Assembly (NCBI GenBank): GCA_937996235.1
Contig: CALKVK010000009.1
Span: forward strand, 186,001 to 250,000
Reading direction: 5' to 3'
Source: an uncultured bacterium
Lineage (GTDB): Bacteria > Planctomycetota > JAJSAM01 > JAJVHW01
DNA: 64,000 bases
The notes under the pieces are model-generated. The model saw nothing but the letters and a program-made list of their open reading frames with translations, was not told the origin of the DNA and searched no databases. Below are positions 52,147 to 61,011 of the stretch, piece after piece (position 1 is the first letter of the stretch; each line of letters starts with the position of its first letter). The position numbers and the translations under genes were made by a program.

Positions 52147-53556
52147 CTAGCGCAGCCTCTTGCGCTCCCAGGCGCCCCGCCGGAAGACGATCCAGTACGC
52201 GAACGCCATGACCACCTGCGAGACCACGAGCGCCCACCAGGCGCCCTGCACCCCGTGCCGTGCGCTCCACCACCAGGCCAGCGGGACCTGGACCAGGAGC
52301 AGGCCGATGGCGTCGATCGCCATCGGGGTCTTCACGCTGCCCGCCCCGTTCAGACCGTGTGCCCAGACGATCGCCAGGGCGTAGGCAGGATACGACAGGA
52401 CCACGATGCGCAGGTAGTCCACGCCCTCCTGCACCGCGGTCGGGTCGAGGGGCCCCTCGACGCTCAGACTGAAGAGCCGGATCAGGGGCGCGGCGAGCAC
52501 GTAGTAGAGCGCGCCGGCGAGCGTCATCGTGACGACGTTCAGCACCGCGGACTGCGCGGCCACGAGGCGCGCCGACTGGATGCGCCCGCGCGCGACGCGC
52601 TGCCCGAGGAGCGCCGCGCACGCGCCGCCCCAGCCGAGGCCCGCGAAGACGGCGAGCATGTCGAGCCGGGTGCCGATGCCGAAGGCGGCCTTGACCGACG
52701 GCCCGAACGGCGAGACGACGAGCAGCACGAGCAGCATCGCCGCCATGCGCACCGTCCACTGCAGCGCGACGGGGAAGCCCACCGCGGCGACGCCGCGCAG
52801 GAAGCGCCAGCGGGGGCGCCATCCGCCCCAGCTCAGGCGGACCGCCGGGTGCGCGCGCGCGTGCACGAGCACGAACACGCCGACGACGAGGGCCAGGCCG
52901 CGCGCGATCACCGTGGCCCACGCCGCACCCGGCGCGCCGAGCGCGGGGAAGCCGAAGTGGCCGTAGATCAGCGCGTAGTTGCCGACGATGTTGCCGACGT
53001 TCGAGATCAGCAGGAGCAGCATCGGCCACACGCCCATGCCGATCGCGCGCATGTTCGCGGTCATCTGCATCAGCAGGAAGCCGGTGAACGCGCCGTGGCT
53101 CATGATCAGGAAGTACTGCTCGGCGACCTCCTGCTCGATCCCCGGACGGACCTGGAACGCCGCCACGATCGGCCCGGTGGCCAGCGCGGGGAGGACGCCG
53201 AGGAGCACGGAGAGGACGACGCCGAGGAGCAGCGCCTGCCGCGACGACTGGTTCGCGCGACGGTGGTTGCCCGCGCCGAACTGCTGCGCGATCACGGCCA
53301 CGCTGCCGTTCGAGATGCCGTTCATGAAGACGAGCGGCACGGTGACGAGCAGCGACGCGACCGTCACGCCCGAGATCGTCAGCTCGGCGTCCAGGGGGAC
53401 GTTCTCGTAGGCGCCGACCATCGCCAGGTCCACGAGGTTGAAGAAGGCGTGGCCGCCCATCCCGGCGACGAGCGGCAGCCCGAGCCGCAGGAGCGTGCCG
53501 AGACCCACGAGCGCGCGCAGGGGCGACTTTCCGGAGGACGCGGCGCGGTCGTTCAT
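52147..53556 (-). CDS. MATE-family efflux transporter
   Basis: 469 residues with twelve hydrophobic segments. MatE motifs include LVAGMGGHAFFNLVDLAMVGAYENVPLDAELTISG at the N-terminus (by position 22-58), LLQMTANMRAIGMGVWPMLLLLISNVGNIVGNYALIYG, and a second matching repeat in the C-terminal half. These proteins export drugs or metabolites in exchange for H+ or Na+. Its stop lies 23 bp before the WYL gene start; co-transcription is likely, so the regulators may control it. Confidence 0.9.
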   Translation of the reverse strand: MNDRAASSGKSPLRALVGLGTLLRLGLPLVAGMGGHAFFNLVDLAMVGAYENVPLDAELTISGVTVASLLVTVPLVFMNGISNGSVAVIAQQFGAGNHRRANQSSRQALLLGVVLSVLLGVLPALATGPIVAAFQVRPGIEQEVAEQYFLIMSHGAFTGFLLMQMTANMRAIGMGVWPMLLLLISNVGNIVGNYALIYGHFGFPALGAPGAAWATVIARGLALVVGVFVLVHARAHPAVRLSWGGWRPRWRFLRGVAAVGFPVALQWTVRMAAMLLVLLVVSPFGPSVKAAFGIGTRLDMLAVFAGLGWGGACAALLGQRVARGRIQSARLVAAQSAVLNVVTMTLAGALYYVLAAPLIRLFSLSVEGPLDPTAVQEGVDYLRIVVLSYPAYALAIVWAHGLNGAGSVKTPMAIDAIGLLLVQVPLAWWWSARHGVQGAWWALVVSQVVMAFAYWIVFRRGAWERKRLR

Positions 53557-53731
53557 GTCGTCCGGACGGGACCTCCTGCTGCGTCGGGGCCGCGGCGGTC
53601 CCGCCGGACGCGCGCCCCGTGCAACGACTCCGGCCGCGTGCGGCCCGGAGGCGCGGGGGCCGTCGCGGGGCCGGGGATTCCACGCGCCGCCCGGAGGACG
53701 GTCAACGAATGCGCGCGCCGTCGCGCCGCGC

Positions 53732-54181
53732 TCAGTGCGCGCGCAGGCCGGGCTCGGCCGCGCGCAGGAGGGCCGGCCCCTGGCAGGCCGCGCGCACGCG
53801 CTCGACGATCGCGCTCGGGCTGAACGGCTTCGTCAGGTACTCGTCGCAGCCCGCGTGCATGCCGCGCTCGCGCGCGGAGTCCTGTCCCTTCGCCGTCAGC
53901 AGCATCACGTACGTGCCGCGCAGCACCGGATCGGCGCGGATGCTCTCGCAGACCTCGTAGCCGCTCCGGCGTGGCATCATGACGTCGAGCAGGCACACGG
54001 CGGGGCGCGCCTCGCGCAGCACCTCGAGCGCCTCCTCGCCGTCGCGGGCCTGGAAGACCTCGAACCCCGCGCGCTCGAGCACGAAGGTCAGGGATCGCAG
54101 GATGAAGGGCTCGTCGTCCACGACGAGCACGCGCATCGCCATCGAGGCCTCCGCGGACAAGGCTGTGTCCGCTCTCGTCAT
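53732..54181 (-). CDS. response regulator (receiver domain only)
   Basis: 149 residues, ATGA-coupled to the SpoIIE-type gene; an internal ATG 39 bp later may also be used. Receiver features: acidic pair in RVLVVDDEPFILRSL, phospho-acceptor Asp in VCLLDVMMPRRSGYEV, Thr/Lys residues in MLLTAKG and LTKPFSPSAI. No output domain. It may transmit a phosphorylation signal to the RsbU/RsbW-type partners of the operon. Confidence 0.9.
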   Translation of the reverse strand: MTRADTALSAEASMAMRVLVVDDEPFILRSLTFVLERAGFEVFQARDGEEALEVLREARPAVCLLDVMMPRRSGYEVCESIRADPVLRGTYVMLLTAKGQDSARERGMHAGCDEYLTKPFSPSAIVERVRAACQGPALLRAAEPGLRAH

Positions 54182-55701
54182 CGGTCCTCCGGCCCGACGC
54201 GCTTGAGCACGACGACCGTCCGGTCGTCCTCCGAGGCCGGAGCGTGCGCGCGGACGGCGTCGAGCGCCGCCGCGGCGATCTCCGCCGCGCGGCCGCCCGC
54301 CGCGGCGCGCAGCGCCTCGGCGAGCCGCGCCTCCCCGAACTCGCCGCCTTCTCCCAGCGCCTCGGTGAGCCCGTCCGTGTACAGCAGGAGCACGTCCCCG
54401 GCGCGCAGGTCCACCACATGGTCGACGAACCCGCCATCGCGCAGGACGCCGACCGGCAGGCCCTGCCCGGCCAGCCGCTCGACGCTGCCGGAATCGGCGC
54501 GGTAGAGGAGCGCCGGCGGATGTCCCGCGCTCTCCCACACCACGCAGCCGTCGCGCGCGTCGGCGCGTGCCAGGAACGCCGTCAGGTAGTGGTCGGAGCG
54601 CGCGAGGTCGTCGAAGAGCGCCGCGTTGACGGTCTCGAGCATCGCCGCCGCGCCCTTCCCGGCCACGGCGGCGGCGCGGAACGTCGCGCGCGCCGCGGTC
54701 TGGTGCAGCGCCGCGGCGAGGTGGTGACCCGAGACGTCCGCGAGGAGCACGACGAGTCCGTGCTGCCCGCTGCGGAGGAAGTCGTAGTAGTCGCCGCCCA
54801 CGTCGCTCGCCGGCACACACGTCCCGGCGACGTCGAGTCCCTGCATCTCCGGGGCCTGCGCGGGCAGGAGCGACTGCTGGATGTCGCGCGCGAGCCGCAG
54901 CTCGCGCTCGAACGCGACGAGCCGGGCGTTCTCGAGCAGCAGCGCGGCCTGGTCGGCGAGCGCCTGCGCCAGCTTCGCGTCGCCCGCGCTGAAGGACGCG
55001 ACGCCGCCGTCGTCCGCGCGGCGGTCGCGCAGCTCGAGCACGCCCAGCGTGCCGGTGCGTCCGGCGTCGAGCAGCCGCAGCGGCACCGCGAGGAGCGAGC
55101 GGGCGGCGCGGCGCTCCCACGTGTCGCCCCCGGCCGCGTCCGTCACGACGGCCTGCCCGCGCGCGACCACGTCGGCGGCGACACTCGCCGCCGTGTCCAC
55201 GCGCTCGTCGCCGACGTCCGCGCCGCGGGCGGCGATCCGGCGCAGGAGCGGCCCGCTGTCGATGCCGCCCTCGAGGAGCACGATGCGCGCCGCGGCGCAC
55301 GGCATCACGCGGTGCGCCGCGCCGAGCACCGTGTCGCACACGAGCGCCGGGTCGCGCGTTCCCGCGAGCGCCGCCGAGAGCTCGTAGAAGAGGTTGAGCT
55401 CCTCGTAGGACGACGCGACCTCGCGCGCGAGATCGACCACCTCGTACTCGCGGCCGCAGAGCTCCGCGAGCACGCGCGCGCAGCGCTCGGCGACCGTGTC
55501 CTCCGCGCAGCCGCCGCGCGCCGCGACACGCCCCACGACCGACCCGAACACGGCGACCGGCGCGCCGGCGCTCTCGTCCCCCAGCGCGGCCGGGTCCGTG
55601 CGCACCTCGAGCTGCGAGCCCGCGGCGACGGCGAGCGCACGCAGCGCCGCAAGAGTCGTCGTGCGGCCGAGGAGCCGCTGCAGGTCGGCGGCCTCAAACA
55701 C
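54178..55701 (-). CDS. GAF-SpoIIE (RsbU-type) protein phosphatase
   Basis: 507 residues. An N-terminal region and GAF domain (about 100-255; SYEELNLFYELSAALAGTRDP onward) are followed by a PP2C/SpoIIE domain (about 280-500). The latter has RDIQQSLLPAQAP, the metal-binding ASDVGGDYYDF near residue 306, VLLADVSGHHLAAAL and LLLYTDGLTEA. Such phosphatases dephosphorylate an anti-sigma-factor antagonist of the STAS type. It overlaps the RsbW-like gene by 8 bp and is coupled to the receiver gene. Confidence 0.92.
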   Translation of the reverse strand: MFEAADLQRLLGRTTTLAALRALAVAAGSQLEVRTDPAALGDESAGAPVAVFGSVVGRVAARGGCAEDTVAERCARVLAELCGREYEVVDLAREVASSYEELNLFYELSAALAGTRDPALVCDTVLGAAHRVMPCAAARIVLLEGGIDSGPLLRRIAARGADVGDERVDTAASVAADVVARGQAVVTDAAGGDTWERRAARSLLAVPLRLLDAGRTGTLGVLELRDRRADDGGVASFSAGDAKLAQALADQAALLLENARLVAFERELRLARDIQQSLLPAQAPEMQGLDVAGTCVPASDVGGDYYDFLRSGQHGLVVLLADVSGHHLAAALHQTAARATFRAAAVAGKGAAAMLETVNAALFDDLARSDHYLTAFLARADARDGCVVWESAGHPPALLYRADSGSVERLAGQGLPVGVLRDGGFVDHVVDLRAGDVLLLYTDGLTEALGEGGEFGEARLAEALRAAAGGRAAEIAAAALDAVRAHAPASEDDRTVVVLKRVGPEDR

Positions 55702-56146
55702 CGTGGCCCCCGGCGACGACCGCCGTGTAGCGGCGCACGAGGCGCAGCACGTTGCGGCCGTCCTCGCGCGTGAGAGCGAGCTCGTCCGTCCACGCGCGCA
55801 TGATGTGGACGCCGTAGCCGCCCTCCGACAGCTCCTCGGGGAGCGGCGGAGGACGATCCGACAGCGCGTACGCGGCCGCGTCGTCGATGACGAGCACCTC
55901 GAGGCGGTCGTCGTGGCGGTGCAGCTCCACGCGGAAGCGCGCGTGCGGGCGCACGCCGTACCCGTGGCGGATGACGTTGGTGCACGCCTCCTGGACCGCC
56001 ACCGAGAGCTCGTTCAGCGCGTCGGGCGCGAGGCGCACGGTCGGGCAGCTCGCGGCGAGCGCGACGAGCGCACCGCGCACCGCCGCCGGGGCAGCGGGCT
56101 CGGCGGGCAGTTCGAGGACGATCGGGGGACGGGCGGCGCCCATCAC
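55694..56146 (-). CDS. RsbW-like anti-sigma factor / serine kinase
   Basis: 150 residues with GHKL ATPase boxes: N-box in LNELSVAVQEACTNVIRHGYG near residue 45-65, D/G1 region in DDRLEVLVIDDAAAYA, and G2 in EGGYGVHIMRAWTDELAL near 110. The family binds sigma factors or phosphorylates STAS antagonists. In this operon it should pair with the STAS protein at 57686 and be opposed by the SpoIIE phosphatase. Confidence 0.88.
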   Translation of the reverse strand: MMGAARPPIVLELPAEPAAPAAVRGALVALAASCPTVRLAPDALNELSVAVQEACTNVIRHGYGVRPHARFRVELHRHDDRLEVLVIDDAAAYALSDRPPPLPEELSEGGYGVHIMRAWTDELALTREDGRNVLRLVRRYTAVVAGGHGV

Positions 56147-56284
56147 CCCGGGCGCCGCCGCGGTGCGCGCCCGACGGGCACGGGCACCGGCGCGGGACGC
56201 GGCGCACCGCGCAGCACGCGGCGCAGCAGCGCATCCAGGGCGTCTACGACGCGGCGGCGCAGTCCGCGCGGCACGTCGCCGCCC

Positions 56285-57682
56285 CTACCCTTCGACCACC
56301 GCGTCGGTGGCGCGGCGTCGCGAGCGCAGGCCGTACTTCTTGATCTTGCGGTAGAGCGTCGCCTGACCGATCTCGAGCCGCTCCGCGGCGCGTGAGACGT
56401 TGCCCCCGCAGATGCGCAGCGCGCGGATGATCTCGCGGCGCTCGACCTCGGTGAACGGGAGGATCTCGTTCGGCCCGCGCGGTCCTTCGGCGTCGGCGGG
56501 CACGGGCACGGAGTCGAGCACGCCGGGCGGCAGCATGCGCGTCGTCACGATCGGACCGTCGTGCAGCACGACGATGCGCTCGACGAGGTTCTCGAGCTCG
56601 CGCACGTTGCCCGGCCAGTGGTGGCGCTGCAGCGCCGACGTCGCGTCGGGCGCGAAGCCCTGGAAGTAGCGGCCGTACTTCGCGGCGAAGCGCGCGAGGA
56701 AGTGCTGCGCGAGGAGCGGCACGTCCGAGAGCCGCCGGCGCAGCGGGGGCACGTGGATCGAGACCACGTTCAGCCGGTAGTAGAGCTCCTCCCGCAGGAG
56801 CCCCTGCTGCACGGCGGAGAGCGGGTCGCGCACGGTCGCGGCGATGATCCGCGCGTCCACTTCCTGGAGCTGCGACGAGCCGAGCCGGCGGAACGCGCCC
56901 CCGCGCGCGAACTGGAGCAGCTTGCCCTGCGCGCCGAGCGGCACGTCGGACAGCTCCTCGACGTACAGCGTGCCGCCGTGCGCGCGCTCGCAGCAGCCCT
57001 GGTACGGCGCGTCGGCGCCGTCGAAGGCGCCGACGTCGTGTCCGAACAGCTCGCTCTCGACGAGCTCGGCGGGGATCGCCGCGCACTGCATGGAGACGAA
57101 CGCCCCGCCCCGGCGATCGCTCGCGTCGTGGATCGCGCGGGCGACGAGTCCCTTCCCGCTCCCGCCCTCGCCCGTGACGACGACGGGCACCGCCGTGCGC
57201 GCGACCTGCTCGATCGCGTCGAGCACGTCGCGGATCTCCTGCGACTCGCCGACGATGCCGTGGAAGCCGGCGCCGCGTGCGCCGCGGTCCTGCAGCTCCG
57301 TGACGCGGCGGAGGAGCCGGTGCATCTGCGCGGCGTTCTTGACCGCGAGGTCCAGACGCGTCAGGTCGAGCGGCTTGGGGACGATGTCGAACACCGCGGC
57401 GCGCACGCCGCCCGGCAGCGCCGCGAGGTCGGCCGAGTCCGCGAGCAGCACGACCGGCAGTTCCGGGTACGTGTCCTTGAGCACGGCGAGCCGCTCGCCG
57501 ACGTCGTCGCCGCCGTCCACGTCCACGAGCACGACGTCGGGGTCGGCTGCGACGAGTGCCGCGGACGCGTCGCGCAGCCGCACGGCGCCGGTGATCCGCA
57601 CCCCGTCGCGGGCGAGACGGCGGCGCACCTGCGCCTCGGTGTCCCCGTCACAGCCGACCAGATGGAGCCGCAGTTCGGGCAT
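56285..57682 (-). CDS. NtrC-like sigma54-type AAA activator with atypical GAFDGA loop
   Basis: 465 residues. A receiver-like domain covers 1-125 (VVLVDVDGGDDVGE, VPKPLDL). The AAA domain follows, with Walker A GEGGSGKGLVARAIH, loop GAFDGADAPY instead of GAFTGA, Walker B GGTLYVEELSDVP (D-E pair reads E-E), and REELYYRLNVVSIHVPPLRRR. A Fis-type HTH at the C-terminus reads GGNVSRAAERLEIGQATLYRKIKKYGL. The changes in the sigma54-contact loop and Walker B raise doubt that it activates sigma54 normally. It lies 3 bp after the STAS gene. Confidence 0.88.
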   Translation of the reverse strand: MPELRLHLVGCDGDTEAQVRRRLARDGVRITGAVRLRDASAALVAADPDVVLVDVDGGDDVGERLAVLKDTYPELPVVLLADSADLAALPGGVRAAVFDIVPKPLDLTRLDLAVKNAAQMHRLLRRVTELQDRGARGAGFHGIVGESQEIRDVLDAIEQVARTAVPVVVTGEGGSGKGLVARAIHDASDRRGGAFVSMQCAAIPAELVESELFGHDVGAFDGADAPYQGCCERAHGGTLYVEELSDVPLGAQGKLLQFARGGAFRRLGSSQLQEVDARIIAATVRDPLSAVQQGLLREELYYRLNVVSIHVPPLRRRLSDVPLLAQHFLARFAAKYGRYFQGFAPDATSALQRHHWPGNVRELENLVERIVVLHDGPIVTTRMLPPGVLDSVPVPADAEGPRGPNEILPFTEVERREIIRALRICGGNVSRAAERLEIGQATLYRKIKKYGLRSRRRATDAVVEG

Positions 57683-57685
57683 GCG

Positions 57686-58057
57686 CTAGCCGGCCGCGGG
57701 GTGAGCCGCCGCCTCCTCCGGACTCACGCTCAGCGCGTCCACGACCGTCGGATGGACGTCGAAGACGCGCACGAGACGCGTGATGCGCAGCACCGCCTCG
57801 ACCGGCTCGGAGACGTTCGCGAGGACCAGCGAACCACCCTCCGAGCGAAGCACCTTGAGCGCCGAGATCAGGACCCCGAGACCCAGGCTGTCGACGAAGC
57901 CGACGTTGCCGAGGTCCATGACGACGTGGCGGTCGCCGTCGCGGACGAGGGCCTTGAGGCAGGTCTTGAACGCCTCGGCGGACTCGTCCTCGAGATCCAC
58001 GCGGCGTGGGAAGGCCACCACGACACGCGCTCCGATCCGGCTGAGCGAGAGTTCCAA
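57686..58057 (-). CDS. STAS-domain anti-sigma factor antagonist (RsbV/SpoIIAA-like)
   Basis: 123 residues from TTG 58057, which has GGAGG four to five bases upstream; an ATG at 58105 would add 16 residues of non-STAS sequence. The STAS core contains RRVDLEDESAEAFKTCLKALVRDGDRHVVMDLGNVGFVDSLGLGVLISALK, in which the Ser in GFVDSLGLGV is the usual phosphorylation site. The C-terminus VHPTVVDALSVSPEEAA ends normally. It heads the partner-switching operon. Confidence 0.85.
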   Translation of the reverse strand: MELSLSRIGARVVVAFPRRVDLEDESAEAFKTCLKALVRDGDRHVVMDLGNVGFVDSLGLGVLISALKVLRSEGGSLVLANVSEPVEAVLRITRLVRVFDVHPTVVDALSVSPEEAAAHPAAG

Positions 58058-58198
58058 GCTGCCTCCACGGACGCCACCGGCGCACGCCGGCGGGCGTCCT
58101 CGCATCCCTATCTGCCAGCGGACGTCCTCGACTTGAGAACCGGGCCGGATTCGAGCCCGGGGGCCGCGGCGTGTTCGGCGGAGCGCAGCGAGAATCGA

Positions 58199-58232
58199 GC
58201 GGGCCCGGACCGTGGCGACGGCCCGGGCCCGC
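58199..58232 (-). terminator. GC-rich hairpin terminator of ald
   Basis: Two 15-nt arms (58199-58213 and 58218-58232) pair with a single A-C mismatch around a 4-nt GGCG loop. The right arm begins 18 bp beyond the ald stop on the minus strand. No U-run follows, so the strength is uncertain, but the stem is among the strongest in the window. Confidence 0.65.
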
Positions 58233-58250
58233 GTGAGAGGCGGTCCTCGG

Positions 58251-59360
58251 CTAGACGACCTGCTCGATCGGGACGTACTCCATGTCGAACGCCTCGGCGA
58301 CGGCGCGGTACGTGACCTTGCCCTCGATCACGTTGGCGCCCGTGCGGATGCCGTGGTTCGAGCGGACGGCGGCCGACCAGCCGTCGCGCGCGAGGATGCG
58401 CGCGTAGGGCAGCGTCGTGTTCGTCAGGCCGTACGTGGACGTGCGGCCGACCGCGCCCGGCATGTTCGCCACGCAGTAGTGCACGACCCCGTCGACGATG
58501 TACGTCGGGTTGCTGTGGGTGGTCGGGCGCGTCGTCTCGACGCAGCCGCCCTGGTCCACGGCGACGTCCACGATCACGGCGCCCTCGTTCATGAGCGACA
58601 GGTCCTTGCGCGTGATCAGCGCCGGCGCCTTGGCGCCCGGGATCAGCACCGCCCCCACCACGAGGTCCGCGTAGCGCAGGACCTTCCGGATGTTGAACTG
58701 GTTGCTGAACATCGTCGTGACGTTCGCGGGCATCACGTCGTCGAGGTAGCGCAGGCGGTCGAGCGAAAGGTCGAGCACGATCACGTGTGCGCCCGTGCCG
58801 GCGGCCATCTTGGCCGCGTTCGTCCCGACGACGCCGCCGCCGATGATCACGACCGTCGCGGGCTCGACGCCCGGGATGCCGCCGAGCAGGATGCCGCGGC
58901 CCATCTGGGGCTTCTCGAGGTACTTGGCGCCGGCCTGGATCGACATGCGGCCGGCGACCTCGCTCATCGGCGTGAGGAGCGGCAGCGTGCGGCCCTCCTC
59001 GACGGTCTCGTAGGCGATGCACACGGCGCCCGACGCGATCATGCCCTCGGTCAGCTCGCGGCTCGCGGCGAAGTGGAAGTACGTGAAGACCACCTGGCCC
59101 GGGCGGATCAGGGAGTACTCCTCGGGGAGCGGCTCCTTGACCTTCATGATCATGTCGGCCTTCGCGAACACGTTCGCGTGGCCCTCGACGAGCTCGGCGC
59201 CCGCCTCGGTGAACTCGGCGTCGGAGATGCCGGAGCCGACGCCCGCACCCTTCTCGACGAGCACCACGTGGCCGTCGCGGCGCAGCGCGTCGACGCCCGC
59301 GGGCACGATCGCCACACGGTTTTCGTTGTCCTTGATCTCACGCGGGACGCCCACGATCAT
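58251..59360 (-). CDS. ald: alanine dehydrogenase
   Basis: 369 residues. Motifs: GVPREIKDNENRVAIVPAGVDAL at the N-terminus, substrate residues in MIMKVKEPLPEEY (Lys) and FTYFHFAAS (His), NAD loop VVIIGGGVVGTNAAKMAAGTGAHVIVLD near 170-195, and DQGGCVETTRPTTHSNPTY. It reversibly deaminates L-alanine to pyruvate with NAD. No partner gene is adjacent; a terminator hairpin follows the stop. Confidence 0.95.
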   Translation of the reverse strand: MIVGVPREIKDNENRVAIVPAGVDALRRDGHVVLVEKGAGVGSGISDAEFTEAGAELVEGHANVFAKADMIMKVKEPLPEEYSLIRPGQVVFTYFHFAASRELTEGMIASGAVCIAYETVEEGRTLPLLTPMSEVAGRMSIQAGAKYLEKPQMGRGILLGGIPGVEPATVVIIGGGVVGTNAAKMAAGTGAHVIVLDLSLDRLRYLDDVMPANVTTMFSNQFNIRKVLRYADLVVGAVLIPGAKAPALITRKDLSLMNEGAVIVDVAVDQGGCVETTRPTTHSNPTYIVDGVVHYCVANMPGAVGRTSTYGLTNTTLPYARILARDGWSAAVRSNHGIRTGANVIEGKVTYRAVAEAFDMEYVPIEQVV

Positions 59361-59598
59361 CGCCGGTCTCCTTGTGCTTCGCTTCCGCGGGCGGAGCGCC
59401 CGGGAAGCGGCCGATGCTACGCCCGTCCCGGGCGGGCCGGAAAGCGGTTCGGGCGGCGCCCGTGACGTGGCGCACGGCCGCGCGCGCCGGAGCGGCGCGT
59501 TCCCGCGCGCGACGGTTCGTGCAGTCCCCGGACGCCGTCGCGGACGGCAGATCCCGCCGCCGGCGGACACGGGCCGTGCGTCGGCCGTCGGACGTCGA

Positions 59599-60357
59599 CT
59601 ACCGGCCGCGGAACCCGGCGCCGCCGCCGCGCGGCCGGCGCGGGGTGCCGTCCTCGCCGCGGCGCCCGGTGTTCTCGAGCCCCGCGCCCGCCATCCGGCG
59701 GCCCACCTCGAGCCTCGGCCGCACGACGTCCATCTGGTTCGCGCTGAGGATCGACTCGAGCGTGCGCGTGAAGGCCTCGCGCTGCTCGTCGAAGCGCTCC
59801 TGCGCGAGCTGCGGCTCGAGGTCCTCGTCGCGCGCCGCCTCGCGGGCCGCGAACTGCTGCGCCAGCGCCGCATGGACGGACTCGCGCTGCTGGTCGGTCA
59901 GGTCCGGCACCTCGCGCAGGAGCTGCCGCGTGCGCCCGTCCACCATGCGCTCGACGCGCTCGGCGCGGCGCTCGGCCTCGCGCGCCTCGAGAACGCTCTC
60001 GACCGCGCGGCGGAACTCCGGCGACGTGGCCGACGGCGCCACGTCGGCCGCCCCGGCGTCCGGCGTCGCGGGCGCCGCGGGCGCCGCGGTGGCGTGGGGC
60101 TCGACCTCGAGCACGCGGGTCTCGAGCGTCACGAGCCGCTCCTCGAGCGCGCGCACGCGCGTGTCCGACTCGGGACGCCGCGGCGGCGTCCGCTCCACGG
60201 CCGTCACCGCGCTCGCGGCCGCGGCCTTCGCCGGTCGCGTCGCATCGAGCTGCGCGCGCAGCTCGTCCAGCTCCGAGCGCATCTGCAGGTTCATGACCAG
60301 GAGCGCGCCCGCGCCCGCGAGCGCAGGGACCGCCAGGAACACCGCCAGCTTGCTCAT
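59599..60357 (-). CDS. single-pass membrane protein with periplasmic coiled coil
   Basis: 252 residues. One N-terminal helix (MSKLAVFLAVPALAGAGALLVMNLQM) is followed by a coiled coil (MRSELDELRAQLDATR and TRVRALEERLVTLETRVLEVE), an Ala/Pro linker, and a helical module DLTDQQRESVHAALAQQFAAREAARDEDLEPQLAQERFDEQREAF (by position about 157-201). That module resembles the LTxxQ/CpxP-like helices of periplasmic stress proteins. A Gly/Arg tail ends the chain. Function inferred only loosely. Confidence 0.65.
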   Translation of the reverse strand: MSKLAVFLAVPALAGAGALLVMNLQMRSELDELRAQLDATRPAKAAAASAVTAVERTPPRRPESDTRVRALEERLVTLETRVLEVEPHATAAPAAPATPDAGAADVAPSATSPEFRRAVESVLEAREAERRAERVERMVDGRTRQLLREVPDLTDQQRESVHAALAQQFAAREAARDEDLEPQLAQERFDEQREAFTRTLESILSANQMDVVRPRLEVGRRMAGAGLENTGRRGEDGTPRRPRGGGAGFRGR

Positions 60358-60804
60358 GTCCGTCTCCGTCGTCCCGGGCGACGGCGTCGCGCGAGGTCGC
60401 GCCACGCTTCCACCCTGCCCCGCCATGTTGGCACGCCCCGCCCGCGCGACGCGCAGTCCGCGCGACGAGCCCGTCGCCCGCACGCTTCCCGCCCGGTGCG
60501 CCGCACGCAGCGGCCACGCCGCACGACCGCCGCACGACCGACGCACGCCGCCCGCGCGAACGGGCGTCGTGCGCAGCCCCAGAACCCCGCCGCGCGGCGC
60601 GAGTTCCGCGCGCTCCGCGAACGACGTCCGCGGCCTGCGCGGCACGAGCGCGCCGCGACCTCGCCTTCGGGCGCGCGGCGCGCCGCAGCCGCCGCCGCAG
60701 CCGCCGCAGCAGCGCGCCGCGCCAGGCTCCGCGAACCCCCTCCGCCGCCTTCCCCGGGGAACTTGCCGCCCGGCGTCGGGTGCGTAGACTGCGCCCCTCC
60801 GCGT
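60358..60804. other. intergenic region with a short GCC/GCA repeat tract
   Basis: About 450 bp upstream of the tRNA gene with no product-like ORF. Around 60686-60717 it carries a trinucleotide-like run (GCCGCAGCCGCCGCCGCAGC and continuing). The promoter for the tRNA should lie near the 3' end; no -10/-35 was assigned. Confidence 0.4.
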
Positions 60805-60881
60805 GGGCGATTAGCTCAGTTGGCTAGAGCACCTGCTCGACACGCAGGGGGTCGTAGGTTCGAATCCTATATCGCCCACCA
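60805..60881 (+). tRNA. tRNA-Val (anticodon GAC) with C33
   Basis: A complete cloverleaf: acceptor GGGCGAT/ATCGCCC, D-arm GCTC...GAGC, anticodon stem CCTGC/GCAGG, T-arm GTAGG-TTCGAAT-CCTAT (one G-U pair) and an encoded CCA. The anticodon loop is TCGACAC, so position 33 is C where U is nearly invariant; the anticodon GAC (60839-60841) reads GUC/GUU as valine. Shifting the frame to place a U at 33 would give CGA (serine), but the short variable loop excludes a serine tRNA. Confidence 0.9.
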
Positions 60882-61011
60882 ACGCCCCGGTCCCTTCGAC
60901 CGGGCCGCGCCGACCGACCTCGGTCACGGGTTGCCCTCGCGCCCGATCGCTTGGCTGCGGTGACGCCCGGCCGCGGCGTGGAACTTGTCGGCGTGACGCG
61001 GACGCGCCGCG

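Noticed and set aside
60805..60881. tRNA-Ser with anticodon CGA
   Set aside because: Reading T at position 33 would shift the anticodon to CGA, but the anticodon stem would be unequal and the variable loop has only five bases; serine tRNAs have a long variable arm.
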